Positions 49,464 through 58,908 of a stretch of 64,000 bases of DNA are shown here, in pieces (the stretch's first letter is position 1; each line of letters opens with the position of its first letter). This DNA comes from Candidatus Scalindua japonica (GTDB lineage: Bacteria > Planctomycetota > Brocadiia > Brocadiales > Scalinduaceae): NCBI RefSeq assembly GCF_002443295.1, contig NZ_BAOS01000024.1:1-64000 (forward strand). The letters are read 5' to 3'. The position numbers were made by a program, and so were the translations under genes. The notes beneath the pieces are model-generated. The model was not told the DNA's origin. It did not search any database and saw nothing but the letters and a program-made list of their open reading frames with translations.

Positions 49464-49629
49464 CTCTACCAGTCAATAAGAAAGCACAGCCGGTATAAAG
49501 ATCGTTTGAAATGTTGTGAGAAAAAAAATTCACGTTTTGTACAAAACTTAATACCGAACAGAAGCTTCAGTCGCATTTTTTAAATGGTGAGAAGTGTTAT
49601 TTTCGAAAACTAAATAGGAGAATTTTCAT

Positions 49630-50280
49630 ATGAAAGTATTAAAGCATCTTTTTGATAACAACAGGAGCTGGGCAGAAAAAATAATAGAAACCGATCCTGA
49701 TTTTTTCTCAACGCTTTCTAAACAACAAAAACCTGACTACTTATGGATTGGTTGCTCTGACAGCCGTGTACCCGCAAACCAAGTTATTGACTTGTTACCC
49801 GGTGAAATCTTTGTACACCGTAATATTGCTAATCTCGTAATACATACCGACCTGAGCTGTTTATCAGTTATTCAATTTGCTGTTGATGTATTAAAGGTAA
49901 AACATATTATAGTTTGTGGTCATTACGGTTGTGGAGGCATTAAAGCCGCTATGGATAATAACCAACATGGGCTGATCGATAATTGGCTACGGCACGTTAA
50001 AGATGTGTACCGCATTCATGAAGACAAATTTGACTTATATCTAAGTGATAACGAGAAACATCAACTGCTATGTGAACTTAATGTAGTTGAGCAGGTAAAC
50101 AATATATGTCACACAACAATTGTTCAGAATGCGTGGGACGCTGGACAGGAGTTGACAGTTCATGGCTGGGTGTACAACCTTGAAATTGGTCTATTAAAGG
50201 ATTTGAATGCTTGCATCTCCAGTAAAGAAGAAGAGAGAAACAAGTTTCACACAAAGGAAATTATTGATTCCTTTAAATAA
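49630..50280 (+). CDS. can: beta-class carbonic anhydrase
   Basis: 216 residues, interconverting CO2 and bicarbonate with a Zn2+ site. Cys and Asp are in WIGCSDSRVPANQ (near residue 42), and His and Cys in CGHYGCGGIKAA (near 98), with the Asp-Arg dyad in DSR. Length matches E. coli Can. It follows the SulP gene and probably balances the pool of imported bicarbonate. A GC-rich hairpin lies 54 bp past the stop. Confidence 0.92.
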   Translation: MKVLKHLFDNNRSWAEKIIETDPDFFSTLSKQQKPDYLWIGCSDSRVPANQVIDLLPGEIFVHRNIANLVIHTDLSCLSVIQFAVDVLKVKHIIVCGHYGCGGIKAAMDNNQHGLIDNWLRHVKDVYRIHEDKFDLYLSDNEKHQLLCELNVVEQVNNICHTTIVQNAWDAGQELTVHGWVYNLEIGLLKDLNACISSKEEERNKFHTKEIIDSFK

Positions 50281-50333
50281 ATCAATATTGTTTTTTCCTG
50301 ATTTAATGTATATGAATTTCATTGTTGATAACA

Positions 50334-50370
50334 CTTCGGCTCCCCGGCCGGTACGGCCGGGGAGCCGAAG
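50334..50370. terminator. GC-rich perfect hairpin after carbonic anhydrase gene
   Basis: CTTCGGCTCCCCGGCCG, three-base loop GTA, then its exact complement. The 17-bp stem is almost pure GC in AT-rich surroundings. There is no T-run on either side, so it is not a classical terminator; it could block exonucleases, act as a Rho-assisted stop or be a REP-like unit. Confidence 0.5.
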
Positions 50371-50543
50371 GATAGTATTTCGTCGCGGAACAACTTAACT
50401 TCACCAATAGTCTCTGTAAATGAGCCAAAAACGAAACAGGTTACCGATCTGATTATTATTTCAACACATCATAGAACTATTTAAAGAATAACCGGTTTGA
50501 GAGAATTTAAAGATTTCAAATATTATCGAGTATTAATTTTAAG

Positions 50544-52100
50544 TTGCGAATTTTAAACCTGTCAGGATTATCTGGAATTGAATACGATAAAAAAAATAAT
50601 TTAAATCAATTTCTTATTATCATCATGATGGGGTTAGTATCGATGCTCTCAGCAGAGGCGGATGACAAACACCCCAGTTATAATCTCTTCCGTTACAATG
50701 AAGACTGGTCGGAACTTGCCCACAAAGAGCAACTCAAATCAACTGATTTTTTTGACCCTGTTAAATATATTCCTTTAAACCAAAGTGGCTCGAACTGGCT
50801 GAGTTTTGGCTTTGAAGAACGGGTTCGGGTAGAAAAATGGAGCGATTTCCAGTTTGACCCTTCGGGGACGAAAGATAATCAAGATGCCTTTGTTCTCAAT
50901 CGTATTCGTACAAATGTTGATTTGCACCTGGGACCCAATTTGCGCCTGTTTGCAGAATTAAAAAGCGCGATCGAAGGCTTTCGAAGTTTGCCCAGTAACA
51001 GGCGAAGGCAAGACAGAGACACGATCGATCTACAGAATCTCTTTGCGGACTTCACCTCACCCTTAGGGGCAGTTTTATCCGGTGACAATCGGATTGTCCT
51101 GCGTGTCGGTCGTCAGGAAATGGCGCGTGGTAGTGAGCGGTTTATTGGCAGCAGAAATTTCGCCAATGTACGTCAATCCTTTGATGGGATTAACGCAATG
51201 CTGTATGCGGGTGGATGGAGGTTTTCAGCCTTCGGGCTTCGCATTGTCAGAGACTTGTCTCTTGGAGAAGTCAAACCCGATTCTTTCAATAATTTTAACC
51301 TACCCGACAGCAATTCGGGATTCTTTGGAATTTATGGTGAGGGTTTCGTTCCCTCCTTGCTAAGTAATGCGATCGGTTTCGGCCCTATGGGCCTCGATCT
51401 ATACGTGCTTAGAAGAGATGATGATCAGGTTTTTAACGGAACTGGCGGAAATTCTGACCGTTATGCTGTTGGCGGACGCCTTCACGGCAAATTTCCCATG
51501 GCTTCGTTTGGTTATGAGATTGAAGGGGCGTATGAGTTTGGCAATATACACCGGCAGGGCCAGGACGCGGATATCAACGCCAGTATGTTTACCGTCGCGC
51601 TGAACTATCAACCAACGCAGAGAACTCCCCTCGCGGTTGGCCCGGTTGACCTCAAAATGATTCAGATTGGTTTTGACTATGCGAGCGGTGATAACAACCC
51701 GGGAGGTGATGTTCAGACATTTGACCCTATGTTTCAGACTCGTCATAAATTTTTTGGATTTATGGATTTCATTGGCCGCTTCAATATTATGGACCTGCGC
51801 CCCCGCATCGATTTTAGCATTGGAAAACGCACGACTTTCCGCATTGATCAGCATATATTTTGGCGCAGTGAAAAACAGGATGCGCTCTATAGCGTATCCG
51901 GCGGCGTGATCGCCCCTGGAAGGACGGGAAGCAACAGGTATGTGGGCACGGAAACGGATCTGACTTTAAAGCATCGGCTTAATCGTCATACTGACATTGA
52001 AACGGGATTTAGCCACTTCTATACAGGTGATTTTCTGGACAATGCCGCACTCAGTGAAGATTCCGATTGGTTCTACTTGATGATGACTTACACTTTTTAA
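50544..52100 (+). CDS. outer-membrane porin, alginate-export family
   Basis: About 490-518 residues. A hydrophobic signal (FLIIIMMGLVSMLSA-EADD) is followed by a beta-rich barrel with alternating strands and a C-terminal aromatic (MMTYTF), as for outer-membrane proteins. WLSFGFEERVRVEKWSD and the VGRQEMARGSERFIG block fit the alginate-export/AlgE-like porin family. The start is uncertain: TTG 50544 opens the frame but has no ribosome site. GC is higher than the neighbours'. Substrate unknown; polysaccharide or small-anion passage is possible. Confidence 0.75.
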   Translation: MRILNLSGLSGIEYDKKNNLNQFLIIIMMGLVSMLSAEADDKHPSYNLFRYNEDWSELAHKEQLKSTDFFDPVKYIPLNQSGSNWLSFGFEERVRVEKWSDFQFDPSGTKDNQDAFVLNRIRTNVDLHLGPNLRLFAELKSAIEGFRSLPSNRRRQDRDTIDLQNLFADFTSPLGAVLSGDNRIVLRVGRQEMARGSERFIGSRNFANVRQSFDGINAMLYAGGWRFSAFGLRIVRDLSLGEVKPDSFNNFNLPDSNSGFFGIYGEGFVPSLLSNAIGFGPMGLDLYVLRRDDDQVFNGTGGNSDRYAVGGRLHGKFPMASFGYEIEGAYEFGNIHRQGQDADINASMFTVALNYQPTQRTPLAVGPVDLKMIQIGFDYASGDNNPGGDVQTFDPMFQTRHKFFGFMDFIGRFNIMDLRPRIDFSIGKRTTFRIDQHIFWRSEKQDALYSVSGGVIAPGRTGSNRYVGTETDLTLKHRLNRHTDIETGFSHFYTGDFLDNAALSEDSDWFYLMMTYTF

Positions 52101-52416
52101 CCCATTTGTTGGCGTGAAGCGCCAATGAATAGAGGCGTCTTAAACGACCCCGCAGCCTTAGTTGAAAAAATGATTTGCAGCATTTAACTCGTGTCATGCC
52201 CGAGTACGTTTTGCGGCGACAGTGCGTTCAGGATGATTAAAGGAGAGGGGAAATAGACGATGGTTTAATCCTGAAACGAATGAGTTGAAGTCATTCATAT
52301 TTCTGCTTTTTTTAAATAGCAACCCCCACCTCTGCTTTGGAATTTTATCACAAGTATTAAGAGTCAGTTAAATTGTATTGTTGGTTTATTTTTTGAAAAA
52401 ATTTGAGAGGATTGAA
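52101..52416. other. intergenic with a small hairpin
   Basis: TTGGCG (52109) and CGCCAA (52120) form a stem just after the porin stop, without a T-run. Nothing else recognised. Confidence 0.35.
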
Positions 52417-52914
52417 ATGAAACAATCATTGATAGCAGTAATAATTATTATAGCGGTTACTATATCCATTACTTCCTGTAAAAAGCCAGAGGAAGTGAAT
52501 GTTAAGAGCGTTGAGAGCGGACAAAATGAATATCTTACAGATTTCAGATTAGTCAAGGAAATGAAAAAAGCTGCCATGGCAATGAAGAGGTTAAGCCGGG
52601 GGGTAAAAGATAATGATTGGATGGAAATAGATATATGGACACATGAAATTAAAGAAGGTATCGGCGATAAGTGTGTGGAGCTTTATAGGGCTGAAAACAA
52701 TGATGTTCCAAGTGAATTCGTAGCTTCGCGTGATAAATTTGCCAAAGCGGTAGACAATCTAATACTTTGCAGCAAAAATCATGACGACAGTAATTCACAA
52801 CGAGATTATGATATGCTGAAAGAGTCTTGTGATGAATGCCATGAGATATTTAAAAAGGAATTAGAAGGTGAATTGAAAGTTAATAAAATAACAAACACTT
52901 CTCCAAAAACATGA
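52417..52914 (+). CDS. cytochrome c'-like lipoprotein
   Basis: About 165 residues from ATG 52417 (GAGAGG upstream). The signal peptide ends at a lipobox (ISITSC, Cys near residue 21). A helical domain follows with one C-terminal heme motif CDECHEIFKKE. It shares layout and the CD(D/E)CHE-FK ending with 46316-46864, so the two are probably paralogues. It precedes the siroheme-type protein by 95 bp, which may receive its electrons; that link is inference. Confidence 0.7.
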   Translation: MKQSLIAVIIIIAVTISITSCKKPEEVNVKSVESGQNEYLTDFRLVKEMKKAAMAMKRLSRGVKDNDWMEIDIWTHEIKEGIGDKCVELYRAENNDVPSEFVASRDKFAKAVDNLILCSKNHDDSNSQRDYDMLKESCDECHEIFKKELEGELKVNKITNTSPKT

Positions 52915-53009
52915 CCGAATGCTACTGATCAAAATTGAGAAAACAGAAACACGATTATACGATGAATGATGAATGATGTAGAAAATAATTTAAAGGAAAG
53001 GATAAATGG

Positions 53010-53804
53010 ATGGAAACCACTGTGAATTCTGATTCGGAACTGAAGCAAGAGACTCTTCAGCGCAAAAAACAATCTGGCTATCGTTGTCTCGGAAAACAGA
53101 GAGACGGAAACTATTCACTGTGCGTTGGTGTCCCGACAGCCTGTTTTTCAGCAGCGCAATTTCGCAAAATCTCAGACATTATTGAGAAATTTGCTTCCGT
53201 TGGACATTTCTCAACAGCTCAAAGCCTGATTATCGTTGGAATTCCGGAACACAAGTACTACGAGGCCAAGCGGGCAGTTCTTGATGCAGGCTTTGAAATT
53301 CGTTCCATCGGCAAAGACGTTCGTCAGGTAAAGAGTTGCACGGGAGCGGATTTTTCACCATTTGGACTTCAGCGTACGATGCCATTGGCAACCGAATTGG
53401 AAAAAATGTTTCGCGGCCTTCCCACGCCAATGAAGTTCAAAACTAGTGTTTCCGGTTGCCCAAACTGTTGCGCAAACACCAAGTTGAACGACTTTGGTAT
53501 TCATGGAACGGTTGATGGGTGGAAGATTTTCGTTGGTGGTAAGATGGGCGCATCTCCTGTAATTGCGGAGGAACTTGCTTCGAGAGTACAGCCTGATGAT
53601 GTGCCGAAGTACCTTGCGGCGGTACTGAGAGTTTACAACAAGGAGGCTCAACCAAATGAGAGGATCGCGAAGACTATATCCCGTCTAGGCTTTGAGACAT
53701 TCAAGGCAAACGTTCTGTCAATGCTTAACACCCCATTCGACGATCTGATAAAGAGCGCGAAGGATGCTTACGAAAAAGCCGAGGCTTGCAATTGTATAGG
53801 TTAA
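53010..53804 (+). CDS. small nitrite/sulfite-reductase-like siroheme protein
   Basis: 264 residues with one ferredoxin-like half domain (YSLCVGVPTACFSAAQFRKI) and one 4Fe-4S/siroheme domain, the size of assimilatory-type small sulfite reductases. The cluster motif is unusual: CTGADFSPFG has Ser where the family's C-X5-C has its second Cys, while SGCPNCCANTK has an extra Cys (C-P-N-C-C). Whether a normal cubane forms is uncertain. A CNC pair closes the C-terminus. AAAGGAAAGGA precedes ATG 53010. Substrate unknown. Confidence 0.75.
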   Translation: METTVNSDSELKQETLQRKKQSGYRCLGKQRDGNYSLCVGVPTACFSAAQFRKISDIIEKFASVGHFSTAQSLIIVGIPEHKYYEAKRAVLDAGFEIRSIGKDVRQVKSCTGADFSPFGLQRTMPLATELEKMFRGLPTPMKFKTSVSGCPNCCANTKLNDFGIHGTVDGWKIFVGGKMGASPVIAEELASRVQPDDVPKYLAAVLRVYNKEAQPNERIAKTISRLGFETFKANVLSMLNTPFDDLIKSAKDAYEKAEACNCIG

Positions 53805-53872
53805 TTGGAGAACCGAAAGTAGAAAACTCATCTTTAAAATCTTCACCGCCGTGAATAACGGGTTATCGGGCA

Positions 53873-54030
53873 ATGGCCCTGGAAGGAGAAGATAGGGAGA
53901 AAGCGACAGAATACCTGGAAAGCAAAGGAGTTGAGATAACCTGGGGCCCCCATTGGATTTGGGAAATTCAGTGAGGGCAGAGTTTAAAGACATTGACGGA
54001 TTTGATATTGAACTGAGACAGTGGAAATAA
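53873..54030 (+). pseudogene. VOC/glyoxalase-family C-terminal remnant
   Basis: AMALEGEDREKATEYLESKG then VEITWGPHWIW is in one frame, and after a frame change EFKDIDGFDIELRQWK-stop ends the family's usual way (dhDGFxIELxxW). No start or N-terminal half is present. It fits a decayed vicinal-oxygen-chelate protein. Confidence 0.45.
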
Positions 54031-54135
54031 AAGAAAGGGTTTCTATCTCGTTAAATGCATTCGTGCGTATTTTTAAGATCAGAATTGACCTTTATTGTTT
54101 ATGATTATACTTTTCTTCCAATTTCTTTATGTAGA

Positions 54136-57100
54136 TCAACCCTGGTTGTCCAGGTCCCAACCACCACCCAACGCCTTATATAATGAGATAAGATTCTTGC
54201 TTACCCTGGCTTCGCTAATGGAAAGCTGATCCTGAAAGGTAAATAAAGTTCGTTCCGCATCCAGGAGATTATTAAAATCAGTTAATCCGTTTGTGTACTG
54301 AATCTTTGCCAGCTTTACTGTCTTTTCCGCAGCTTTGACTGTTTTCTGGAGAGTATCTCTTCTGTTCATTTCACGGGAATATGAGATAACAGCGCTTTCA
54401 ACTTCTTCCAGGGCGGAAAGAACTGTATTGTGGAAACGATAGAGTGCCTGTTTTTCCCGCTCGTTTTGAGCCTTGATGTTATTTCTGATTTGACCGGAAG
54501 AAAATATGCGCCATGTCACTGACGGGCCAACTCCAAAGGTCTGACTCCCTGGTTTAAACACATCTCCTCCATTAGACGCGCTAAATCCAAAGGAATTTTT
54601 GAGAAAGAACTTAGGATAGAGATCAGATTCAGCTACTCCTATACGGGCTGTTTCCGCTGCTAAAGCCCGCTCAGCCATACGGATATCAGGTCTTCTTCGT
54701 AAAAGTGCGGCAGGCAGGCCGATCGCAACTTCTTTTGGCGGTACCGGAATTGAACCTATTCCGGTTAATCGGATATTGAGCGCGCCCGGTTGTTTTCCCG
54801 TCAAGACGGCTATTCGATTTAACGCATGATTCAGTTGTTCTTCAAGAACAGGAATTTGTGCGCGTGTGTTTTCCAGATTTGTTTCAGCTTGCGCGGTATC
54901 TAGTTCATCCGTAAGCCCCGAATCAAAACGTGCCTTTGTCAATTTCAAGGTTTCTTCCTGAGTTTTGACATTGGCTTTGGCAATCCCTAAACGGTTCTGA
55001 GTGTTTCTTAACTCTATATAATTTACCGCAAGCTCCGAAAGCAGGGTTACCATAATATCGTGCAGCTCGGCATGGATTTCGTCCACTTCTGCAGTGGCTG
55101 CTTCAACCGAACGTCTTACGCCTCCAAATATATCAAGTTCCCACGCGGAATCGAATCCGGTAGAATAGATTTCCATGGGAATCGTTTGTCTCTTGTTAAA
55201 AGAGACATTCTTAATGCCTGTATCAGTAGTCTCTGAATTTCTGGTTTTTGAGTACGACCCTAACGCATCAATTAACGGAAACAGATTAGCGTTGGCGACA
55301 GCACGCCGGGCTCGTGCCTCTCTTACTCTGGCAACCGCGATTTTTATATCGTAATTTCCGTCAACCGCCTCTCTTATCAATTTATTTAGTTGCGTGTCTT
55401 CAAAACTTGTCCACCAATGTTTCAGCTCAGATGGCTTTGAGACCAATCCACGTTCCAGGCCGGTCTGCCAATCCTCACTCACCATTGTACGAGGTTGAAT
55501 GTAATTTTTCCCAACCGCACAGCCGCTGAAAGTGAATATGAGCAGCAATGCCCCTGTGACATGTTGAAAACGTGTTACAGATCTCATTTTATCTTTCAGA
55601 TCAAACATCAGGCCTAATAAAATTGGAATAAGAATCAATGTGAATATAGTGGAAATAAACAACCCCCCCACCACAACCGCGCCCAATCCGCGGTAAAGTT
55701 CTGAACCGGAACCAGGCATTAACACCAATGGCAGCATACCACCCACCGAGGTTGACATACTCATGAAGATAGGACGGACACGGCTTTCAACCGCCATTGA
55801 AATTGCTTTGCGTGGTTCCAGTTTCTTGTCATATTGCAAAAAGTTCAATGTTTGAGCGACAATTAAAATCGCATTGTTAACAACCACACCCGCCAGAATG
55901 ACGAATCCGATAATAGTAAGAACGTCCATGTTTTGTACAGGCATGTAACGGTCAACTTCACTCCAGTAATGAACTAATGATAAGCCCAGAAATCCACCAA
56001 AAGTGGCTAACGGAACACTGAACATGATCACAAATGGATATATCCAGCTCTGGAATAAAATACACATGAGCAAGTATACAATCATAACGGCGAGGAATAA
56101 CGCGCTTGACAGCATTCCTGATGCGCTTCCGTCTCCAAGCAACGCCTCCTTCACTTCGGTCAACTTGCTTGCGGCACCTGCCAATTGAATCTCTACACCG
56201 GGCAGAATTGCATTTGCCTTCTTTAGTTCAGCCACCTTCTGGTTTATCCCGTTGATTGCCTTCTGAAGCGGCATGCCTTTCGGTGGAGTAAATTCGAGCG
56301 TTACGGCTCTCTGGCGGTCTACTCGTTTAATTTGTTCAGGTGCTCTTCTCCACTTAAAATCTGATATCGTGTCCAGGTCCAGAATAACCCCGTCAGAAGT
56401 AGTCATTTTCGCGTCACCAAGATTTGTAATCGTGGTTTGATCAATGGCGTCCTTAGAAATCAATTTTAAATCTATGATATCTCCGCCAAGATCATAATCA
56501 CCAATAAGTGCTCCGTCGCTATTTGCCTGGATTGTCAGTCCAAGATCTTCAACGGTCAGATTAAGATCTGTCATCCGGTCAAGATCAGGTATTATCTGCA
56601 GCTCCGGAGCCGGCACATTAAAATTTACCGGATCAGGACGGACGGCAAAGGATCCATACTCTTGAACCAATGTCCCAAACAAAGCTGACGCGGACTGACT
56701 GACATCTTCCAGATCAGAGCCAACCAGATCAATCTTTACGGCGCTTCCCGAGCTGCCGCCCATACGAAATAGTGGACTTTGAAACGCAAAGGAATAAACA
56801 CCCGGAAGCGTGTCCTGTGTTGTCGAAGCTTTAAATAACGATACCAGATCCACGACACGTCTGGGATCTGCGCTGATACACCCGTGAAAAAGCGTCGCTC
56901 CTTTTCTTCCTCCTCCCTGAAAGTAATGCTTGATCGGCGGAGGGGTGATAGAGGGAGAATTCGGAACAATATCTGAAGGTACTTTATACAACTGACTGTC
57001 CATGCCATTCGGGTTTGCTCCCGCTTCCCAAAAAGGGCGTATTTTTTTTTCGACACGCTCTCCAAGCTCTCTAAGTTTTTTCACATTATATCCCGGAGGA

Positions 57101-58908
57101 GGTATCATAATTCCGAACGTTAAATTTCTATTTCCGGTAGGCAAATAATCAATAGGGGGAATAGTTACAATGATTCCCAGCAGAGTCACAATGATGAAAA
57201 CAGAAATTATCAAAACTCTTCTCATCATGCTTCCATTCAACCAATATACCAGTTTGTACAGATATCGGGAAAAGTTAGAGAGATAGTAGTAGACAGTCCT
57301 GAAAAGGTTGGTGATTCCCGCAAGTTTTCCGGGTGACACAACCATCGGTTTTTCGATTTGTGTTTTTTTCTGCTCTACGTACTTTTTTACACCCACCTTC
57401 AAAAACAGCGCTGCACCGCATGGCACTACGGTAATCGACACTATGTAGCTTAGCCCTACCGCGGCAATAATGGCTAATGCGATGTCCCGCATAAGCTGCC
57501 CTGATGTTTCCTGTATTAAAAGGATGGGGATAAAGACCAGCAAGGTTGTCAGTGTAGACGCCAATACCGCGCCGCTTACCTCTGTCGCACCGTCCAGAGC
57601 CGCTTTGGTTTTAGATTTTCCCATTTCCATGTGCCGAAAAACATTTTCCAGCACAACGATAGAGTTATCGACAACCATCCCAACGGCAAAAGCCATTCCT
57701 GCCAGACTTATAACATTAATACTGCGACCCAGAGCGACCATGACTACTATAGAACCAACTATTGAAATTGGAATAGCAATGGCGATAATGCCAATCGATC
57801 GAAGAGATCTCAGGAAGGTGAGCAGTGCGATCACGGCAAGTATTCCTCCAATAACAATACTACTCTTGACAAGATCAAATGCCTGATTGATGTAATCGGT
57901 CTGGTCATAGACTTGAAAGAGCTCTAACCCTCCTTTGATTCCATACGATTTTGCATAGCTATCCAGAATTCCGCCTTTGGCTTTAATCCTTTCTGCCTCT
58001 TCTTTCAGCTTTGCCATAACCTCCATTACGTTGGCACCAGGCTCTTTCTGGAAATTCATTGCCAATATATTTTGCCCGTTGGATCGAACAAAATCTGTCT
58101 TCTCTTTGAGCGTTTCTACTACCGTTGCAACATCCCGTACGTAAACCGACCCTGATTCATCCTGTCTTATTATAGTATCAAGGATTTGATCAGGTGAACT
58201 GAACCTGCCCAGGGCGCGAACACGGATATCCAGTTTACTTTGTGCCATGGCGCCTGCTGAAAAGTTACGGTTTGTTGCCTGTATAGCGCGAATGAAATCC
58301 GGAACGGTTATCCGGCGTTGAGCCATCAGCACCGGGTCAAAGTGAATCTGGGTCTCTCGTTCTCTTCCCCCCAGAACATTACTTTCTGAAAGCCCCGGCA
58401 CTCTTTCCAGTATTGGCTTTACCCTGTCTTCGACAAAATCTTTCAGGGCTTGTATATCAAAATCAGGGTCAGGGGTTCTCATCAGAAACCATGCGATGTA
58501 GTCATTACTTTCAGGATCTGTAGCATCTATAACCGGTTCGTCAACATCCACAGGATAATTGGGAACCTCTCTTAACTTATCACTTACTTCGCGCAGAGCG
58601 GTGTCTTTGTCAACGCCTGTTGCGAACTCCAGACGAATTTGACCTTGTCCACGCTGACTGACACTGCTCATACTCCGCAAGTTTGACAATCCCTGAAGTT
58701 TTTCTTCCTGATCATCAATGATCTCCGATTCGACCTCTTGGGGACTTGAGTTCTCCCAACGGGTAGTAACTGCAATGACGGTATCCTCCACTTCCGGAGT
58801 CATTTGAACAGGAACTCTTGTAATTGCAATAATACCCGCAATGATTATCAGTATAATACCAACGGCAACGGTAATGGGCTGTTCAATTGCTTTTTTAATA
58901 AGATTCAT
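54136..58908 (-). CDS. RND efflux pump fused in frame to an OprM/NodT-type outer-membrane factor
   Basis: 1,590 residues. Residues 1-1107 are a complete HAE1-type RND proton antiporter: N-terminal helix, two porter domains, GMVVDNSIVVLENV (TM4; Asp-Asn where many have Asp-Asp) and a C-terminal helix ending LIPILLGLMFDLKDK. From Met1108 (ATG 55587) a whole NodT-type outer-membrane lipoprotein follows with its own signal and lipobox (LLLIFTFSGCAVG), two OEP repeats and ALLRRRPDIRMAERAL. No stop separates them. A weak ribosome site (GAAAG) precedes the internal ATG, so a separate product is possible. It overlaps the adaptor gene by 14 bp. Confidence 0.85.
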   Translation of the reverse strand: MNLIKKAIEQPITVAVGIILIIIAGIIAITRVPVQMTPEVEDTVIAVTTRWENSSPQEVESEIIDDQEEKLQGLSNLRSMSSVSQRGQGQIRLEFATGVDKDTALREVSDKLREVPNYPVDVDEPVIDATDPESNDYIAWFLMRTPDPDFDIQALKDFVEDRVKPILERVPGLSESNVLGGRERETQIHFDPVLMAQRRITVPDFIRAIQATNRNFSAGAMAQSKLDIRVRALGRFSSPDQILDTIIRQDESGSVYVRDVATVVETLKEKTDFVRSNGQNILAMNFQKEPGANVMEVMAKLKEEAERIKAKGGILDSYAKSYGIKGGLELFQVYDQTDYINQAFDLVKSSIVIGGILAVIALLTFLRSLRSIGIIAIAIPISIVGSIVVMVALGRSINVISLAGMAFAVGMVVDNSIVVLENVFRHMEMGKSKTKAALDGATEVSGAVLASTLTTLLVFIPILLIQETSGQLMRDIALAIIAAVGLSYIVSITVVPCGAALFLKVGVKKYVEQKKTQIEKPMVVSPGKLAGITNLFRTVYYYLSNFSRYLYKLVYWLNGSMMRRVLIISVFIIVTLLGIIVTIPPIDYLPTGNRNLTFGIMIPPPGYNVKKLRELGERVEKKIRPFWEAGANPNGMDSQLYKVPSDIVPNSPSITPPPIKHYFQGGGRKGATLFHGCISADPRRVVDLVSLFKASTTQDTLPGVYSFAFQSPLFRMGGSSGSAVKIDLVGSDLEDVSQSASALFGTLVQEYGSFAVRPDPVNFNVPAPELQIIPDLDRMTDLNLTVEDLGLTIQANSDGALIGDYDLGGDIIDLKLISKDAIDQTTITNLGDAKMTTSDGVILDLDTISDFKWRRAPEQIKRVDRQRAVTLEFTPPKGMPLQKAINGINQKVAELKKANAILPGVEIQLAGAASKLTEVKEALLGDGSASGMLSSALFLAVMIVYLLMCILFQSWIYPFVIMFSVPLATFGGFLGLSLVHYWSEVDRYMPVQNMDVLTIIGFVILAGVVVNNAILIVAQTLNFLQYDKKLEPRKAISMAVESRVRPIFMSMSTSVGGMLPLVLMPGSGSELYRGLGAVVVGGLFISTIFTLILIPILLGLMFDLKDKMRSVTRFQHVTGALLLIFTFSGCAVGKNYIQPRTMVSEDWQTGLERGLVSKPSELKHWWTSFEDTQLNKLIREAVDGNYDIKIAVARVREARARRAVANANLFPLIDALGSYSKTRNSETTDTGIKNVSFNKRQTIPMEIYSTGFDSAWELDIFGGVRRSVEAATAEVDEIHAELHDIMVTLLSELAVNYIELRNTQNRLGIAKANVKTQEETLKLTKARFDSGLTDELDTAQAETNLENTRAQIPVLEEQLNHALNRIAVLTGKQPGALNIRLTGIGSIPVPPKEVAIGLPAALLRRRPDIRMAERALAAETARIGVAESDLYPKFFLKNSFGFSASNGGDVFKPGSQTFGVGPSVTWRIFSSGQIRNNIKAQNEREKQALYRFHNTVLSALEEVESAVISYSREMNRRDTLQKTVKAAEKTVKLAKIQYTNGLTDFNNLLDAERTLFTFQDQLSISEARVSKNLISLYKALGGGWDLDNQG

